Of a stretch of 6,163 nt of DNA, positions 3,294 through 6,163 are shown piece after piece. Where the stretch lies: contig DATCLA010000184.1 in NCBI GenBank assembly GCA_036564195.1, positions 1 through 6,163 on the forward strand. Reading direction: 5' to 3'. The position numbers and the translations under genes were made by a program. The DNA comes from DATCLA01 sp036564195 (GTDB lineage Bacteria > Bacillota > UBA4882 > UBA8346). The notes under the pieces are model-generated. The model saw nothing but the letters and a program-made list of their open reading frames with translations, was not told the DNA's origin and searched no databases. Every line of letters starts with the position of its first letter. The first letter of the stretch is position 1.

Positions 3294-5757
3294 TGGGTTT
3301 CCTCCTCAAATTGATTAATTTCTCTCGTAACTGTTGTTCGATCTTCTCCGGCAAGCGGACCAAAGGCGGCAAAGGACGATTTTCATCCGGCGCTGTCAGA
3401 ATCCAGGCATAGGCCGGAACCTGCTTCTGCCGGGGTATATAAGGTTCCATCTCTAACATGTCGTGCAGGACAACCAGTGCCCCTTCTTTGTCGGGAATCC
3501 GCCCTTTGCCGGAAGTATCCGGATCCAATTGAGAATGAGGCGGCAATGGTGAACCGACACAAGACGGGCATCCGGCTTCACAGCCGCAAGCGGCGATCAA
3601 TTCCCGGGCCGCAGTCATTAATTCCTCAACCCGTTCAAAAGAACGGTGCGCAAACCCTAAACCACCCGGGTATTTATCGTAGACAAACAAAGACGGAGCA
3701 CCGTGATTGGTCAGATCGACCAGAGAACCGATATCACAGGTATCGCACATTACCATAAACGGTAAAACCTCAGTCAACACATTAGCAATGGCCAGCAAGC
3801 TTTCCACCGGATCGCGGCCAAACTCTTTGACCAGGTGCAAGGTTGAGGGGGGCGGCACAATCCAAAAGGCATTGGTCTGCATCGTCTGGGGTTCAAGATT
3901 AATCTTGCCAAATCCAATACTATCCCTGCTGCCGAACTTGATCTTCCGGAAAAGATATGGTTTCATCATTACTTCTACCGAACCGAAGCCGGTAGCTGCT
4001 TTACGCCAGGAACTCTCGATCTCTTTTTTGGTGATAATAACCTGCACTTCCGTAATTGACTGAGTATAGTAATCCGCTGCTATTTTTTCAACATATGAGA
4101 TCTTTTGTGAGACATTCATCTCTTTAACAAAATAAGTTTCTCCGTCATGTAGATAAATGGCTTCGGTATACAGTTGCTGATAGGCGCTGGTTTCATCAAG
4201 TGTCCCAATGACCTTGGGCGGTTGCGTCGTTACATCCACAATGCTAAAGGTACTATCGGAGATATTACGCAGGTTCACTTCAGTTGCTGGGAAGCCCGAG
4301 TTCCGCCAGTACCATTTACCGGCCATCTGACGCAGTTCACCCGCTTCGACCAACAGTTCCACCACTGCCGGTGCATATATTCCGAACTCATAGCAATCCT
4401 GCGCGGTTAAGGGAGCTTCAAATGCCGCCGCTCGCAAATGTCCCATCAAAATATGGGGATTATTGGGGTCGATTACCGCAGCTTCAGGATTTTTTTCAAA
4501 AAAGTAACTGGTATTTTTGACCAGATATTGATCAATTGGGTTCTGATGCGGAATCAAGATTACCAGCGAATCTTCTTTAGCCCGGCCAACCCGGCCTGCC
4601 TGCTGCCAGGTGGAAGCGATGGTTCCCGGGTACCCCACCACCAGACATGCTTCTAGCTGTCCGATGTCGATCCCCAATTCCAGGGCGTTGGTACTGGTCA
4701 CTCCCAATAACTCTCCCTCAAAAAGTTGCCGTTCGATCTCCCGGCGTTCCTCCGGTAGATACCCGCCGCGATAAGCCCGGATTTTCTTTGCCAGGCCGGG
4801 GCTGCTCTTTTCCAACTGTTCCTGGACATAACGGTAGATTAACTCAGTCACCACTCTAGCTTTTGCAAAAGTGATCGTGGGAATACGTTCCCGGATCAAT
4901 TCCGTCATCAATTGAGCTGCTTCCGAATTGGCACTTTTGCGTTCGGTTTTGCCCACGTCAAGATAGGGCGGATTCCAAAAGACAAAATACTTCCGACCTT
5001 TTGGAGCACCGTCGTCTTTTACCAGATGCACCGGTAAACCCAAAAGTTCTTCCGCGTGTTGCAGGGGGTTATTAATCGTGGCGGAAGTCCCGATAAATAC
5101 CGGATTACTGCCGTAATGCCGACAGATCCGTTTCAAACGCCGGATTACATTGGCGACATTGGAACCAAAAATACCGCGATAAGTATGGATCTCATCTAAA
5201 ATGACATAATTTAAATGGGTAAAAAATGACGACCAAGCCGGGTGCTTAGGCAAAATCCCCTGATGCAGCATATCAGGGTTGGTTAAAATAAGATTACCGG
5301 AATCGCGCAATCTCTTACGGGTATTGGCGGCTGTATCTCCGTCATAAGTGCCCATGAAGGGCCGTTGGGATTCAGGCAGCGCTTCGGTCAACCGTACTAA
5401 TGTCTTTAACTGGTCTTGCGCTAAGGCTTTGGTCGGGTATAAATAAAGCGCCCGAGACTGCCGATCAGCCAAAAAGCTCTCCAACACCGGAAGATTATAA
5501 CATAAGGTCTTACCGCTGGCCGTCCCGGTGACAACCACTGTATGTTTTCCGGCACGAATTGCATTAATTGCTTCGGCCTGGTGTGAATAGAGTTGTTTAA
5601 TTCCTTTGGCTGCCAACATCTGAGTTAAAACCTGCGCCAACGCCGGCTTAACTTCACCGTATACTGCTTCCCTGCCGGGGATTTCCTTAACTAGAGTAAT
5701 TTGATTTTGATAATTGGGGTTACTGGTTAATGCTTTTAAAAATCCTTGTACATCCAT
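3280..5757 (-). CDS. mrfA: DEXH-box DNA helicase with DUF1998, MrfA/YprA-like
   Basis: Superfamily 2 helicase related to B. subtilis MrfA (YprA), a 3'-5' DNA translocase in mitomycin C adduct repair. At 825 residues it is somewhat longer than the about 750 of MrfA. Visible motifs: SHQ in the Q-motif region (58-60), Walker A TGTASGKT (77-84), YPTKALAQDQ (107-116), DEIH (188-191), SAT (225-227), TSTNALELGIDIG (354-366) and QQAGRVGR (385-392). After an unassigned middle section comes the DUF1998 module: CDTCD (671-675), YDKYPGGLGFA (693-703) and the metal cluster C724-x-C726-x3-C730-x2-C733 (CGCEAGCPSC), matching the four-Cys cluster of MrfA. The extra length includes a proline-rich charged tail after residue 735. 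The start is supported by GAGGG 6 nt before the ATG. No MrfB-type exonuclease gene is adjacent; instead the nucleoside phosphorylase overlaps its end by 14 nt. The helicase family is certain, while the precise repair role is inferred from homology. Confidence 0.93.
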   Translation of the reverse strand: MDVQGFLKALTSNPNYQNQITLVKEIPGREAVYGEVKPALAQVLTQMLAAKGIKQLYSHQAEAINAIRAGKHTVVVTGTASGKTLCYNLPVLESFLADRQSRALYLYPTKALAQDQLKTLVRLTEALPESQRPFMGTYDGDTAANTRKRLRDSGNLILTNPDMLHQGILPKHPAWSSFFTHLNYVILDEIHTYRGIFGSNVANVIRRLKRICRHYGSNPVFIGTSATINNPLQHAEELLGLPVHLVKDDGAPKGRKYFVFWNPPYLDVGKTERKSANSEAAQLMTELIRERIPTITFAKARVVTELIYRYVQEQLEKSSPGLAKKIRAYRGGYLPEERREIERQLFEGELLGVTSTNALELGIDIGQLEACLVVGYPGTIASTWQQAGRVGRAKEDSLVILIPHQNPIDQYLVKNTSYFFEKNPEAAVIDPNNPHILMGHLRAAAFEAPLTAQDCYEFGIYAPAVVELLVEAGELRQMAGKWYWRNSGFPATEVNLRNISDSTFSIVDVTTQPPKVIGTLDETSAYQQLYTEAIYLHDGETYFVKEMNVSQKISYVEKIAADYYTQSITEVQVIITKKEIESSWRKAATGFGSVEVMMKPYLFRKIKFGSRDSIGFGKINLEPQTMQTNAFWIVPPPSTLHLVKEFGRDPVESLLAIANVLTEVLPFMVMCDTCDIGSLVDLTNHGAPSLFVYDKYPGGLGFAHRSFERVEELMTAARELIAACGCEAGCPSCVGSPLPPHSQLDPDTSGKGRIPDKEGALVVLHDMLEMEPYIPRQKQVPAYAWILTAPDENRPLPPLVRLPEKIEQQLREKLINLRRKPNGRN
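3301..3307 (-). promoter_or_regulatory. Strong ribosome-binding site inside the helicase gene
   Basis: GAGGAGG on the minus strand lies 7 nt before the ATG of the phosphorylase and within the last codons of the helicase. It fixes the phosphorylase start and shows that the 14-nt overlap is real rather than an overlong start call. Confidence 0.85.
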
Positions 5758-5865
5758 GATTTTCCCTCGTTTTAATCAATAGGGATGAATTCGACAATTT
5801 AAGGGGCATTCCCTGCCTAAGGCCGAAAAGCAGCGTTTAAGACTTTTGTTGCACTTATTATAGTT

Positions 5866-5894
5866 ATAATACAAAAAACCGTTTGAATAATCAA
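5866..5894 (-). promoter_or_regulatory. Candidate promoter of the helicase-phosphorylase operon
   Basis: On the minus strand TTGATT (5894-5889) and TATTAT (5871-5866) are 17 bp apart. A second, perfect TATAAT lies just downstream (5862-5857), but without a good -35 box at 16-18 bp. The -35 box falls in the loop and arm of the preceding terminator hairpin, so the two signals share DNA. The -10 area is a perfect inverted repeat, TATTATA-GT-TATAATA (5856-5871), which offers a -10-like box on both strands. The leader to the helicase ATG would be about 100 nt; apart from weak short stems near 5805-5823, I see nothing special in it. Confidence 0.45.
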
Positions 5895-5898
5895 ACGG
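5873..5898 (-). terminator. Rho-independent terminator after the MazE-like gene
   Basis: On the minus strand CCGTTTGA (5898-5891) pairs perfectly with TCAAACGG (5886-5879) around a 4-nt loop TTAT, followed directly by TTTTTT (5878-5873). This is a textbook terminator, 30 nt beyond the MazE-like stop codon. It closes that gene as a single-gene transcript and leaves no room for a co-transcribed toxin. Confidence 0.88.
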
Positions 5899-5928
5899 CT
5901 CAGATAATTGTAACGATAGGGATAATAT

Positions 5929-6111
5929 TTAATTAAATTTGACGTAAATTACATTACTATGCGAAGGTTCCTCACCACTGTATGGCCTTAAAATCAATGA
6001 GTCACCGTCAAGTTCGATCTCAACCCTGTCACCGATGCCACATTGTTTTAAAACCGTTTGCGGCAAACGCACACCATGTGCACCTCCAATTTTAACGACA
6101 GGTAAACGCAT
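5929..6111 (-). CDS. MazE/AbrB-type DNA-binding protein, orphan antitoxin-like
   Basis: A 60-residue protein with a swapped-hairpin AbrB/MazE/SpoVT fold in residues 3-44: PVVKIGGAHGVRLP (4-17), then LKQCGIGDRVEIELDGDSLILRP (21-43). Such proteins dimerise and bind operator DNA through the N-terminal beta fold. As MazE antitoxins they neutralise a MazF RNase through a C-terminal tail. Here the tail (44-60) is short and lacks the acidic, aromatic toxin-binding segment often seen in MazE, and the gene is followed by a terminator instead of mazF. The start is well supported by GGAGGG (6124-6119) 7 nt before the ATG. Candidate promoter elements in 6120-6163 are poor, and the true promoter may lie outside the window. 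It could be an autonomous small regulator, the relic of a toxin-antitoxin pair, or the second gene of a unit starting beyond base 6163. Confidence 0.78.
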   Translation of the reverse strand: MRLPVVKIGGAHGVRLPQTVLKQCGIGDRVEIELDGDSLILRPYSGEEPSHSNVIYVKFN

Positions 6112-6163
6112 CTTTTAACCCTCCATAATTAATTCTAAACTAAAAAAGTATCTTATGTAACAA

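Noticed and set aside
3383..4859. Several 60-120 codon open frames overlapping the helicase gene
   Set aside because: All lie within the continuous 825-codon helicase frame, whose motifs are conserved end to end; none has a convincing start.
1..6163. CRISPR array, phage module, or complete toxin-antitoxin or defence system
   Set aside because: No spaced direct repeats beyond the three short promoter A-tract units, no phage genes, and no toxin beside the MazE-like gene. The MrfA-like helicase also shares DUF1998 with some defence helicases, but no other defence gene is present.

Overview
The window looks like chromosomal DNA from a low-to-moderate GC Gram-positive bacterium (Bacillota, Clostridia-like). 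The support is strong Shine-Dalgarno sequences (GGAGGG, AGGAGG, AGGAG), consensus sigma-A type promoters, Rho-independent terminators, and recognisable homologues of Bacillota genes such as mrfA/yprA. The genus cannot be fixed from this sequence. Every confident gene is on the minus strand, so transcription runs from high to low coordinates.

In transcription order: (1) a 60-residue MazE/AbrB-type DNA-binding protein (6111-5929) with no toxin gene after it, closed by a clear terminator (5873-5898). (2) A two-gene operon made of an MrfA/YprA-like DEXH helicase with a C-terminal four-cysteine DUF1998 module (5757-3280) and an MTAP-family nucleoside phosphorylase (3293-2520). Their ends overlap by 14 nt, and the second gene's ribosome-binding site lies inside the helicase coding sequence. 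(3) A 437-bp gap that holds, on the opposite strand, a start-less reading frame with a CxxC...CxxC zinc-ribbon signature (probably a gene remnant), and on the minus strand a candidate gltX promoter and a terminator-like hairpin. (4) gltX, glutamyl-tRNA synthetase (2082-601). (5) A near-consensus promoter preceded by three A-tracts spaced exactly 10 bp apart, driving tRNA-Gln(CUG) (522-449) and tRNA-Glu(CUC) (440-365), with a long-stem terminator at 270-226. (6) A left flank (1-225) with no recognisable gene.

The functional theme of the left half is glutamate and glutamine decoding. GltX lies directly beside tRNA-Glu and tRNA-Gln, which are the two substrates of a non-discriminating GluRS in organisms that make Gln-tRNA with the GatCAB amidotransferase. 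Identity features of the two tRNAs fit that route: U1-A72 and a short D-loop in tRNA-Gln, and a D-loop two nucleotides longer in tRNA-Glu. The right half combines DNA repair (MrfA-like helicase) with purine nucleoside salvage in one tightly coupled operon, an uncommon pairing.

I found no CRISPR array, phage gene or convincing new multi-gene system. The points most worth checking are the phased A-tract promoter, the Asn in the base-specificity position of the phosphorylase, the helicase-phosphorylase coupling, and the zinc-ribbon remnant.
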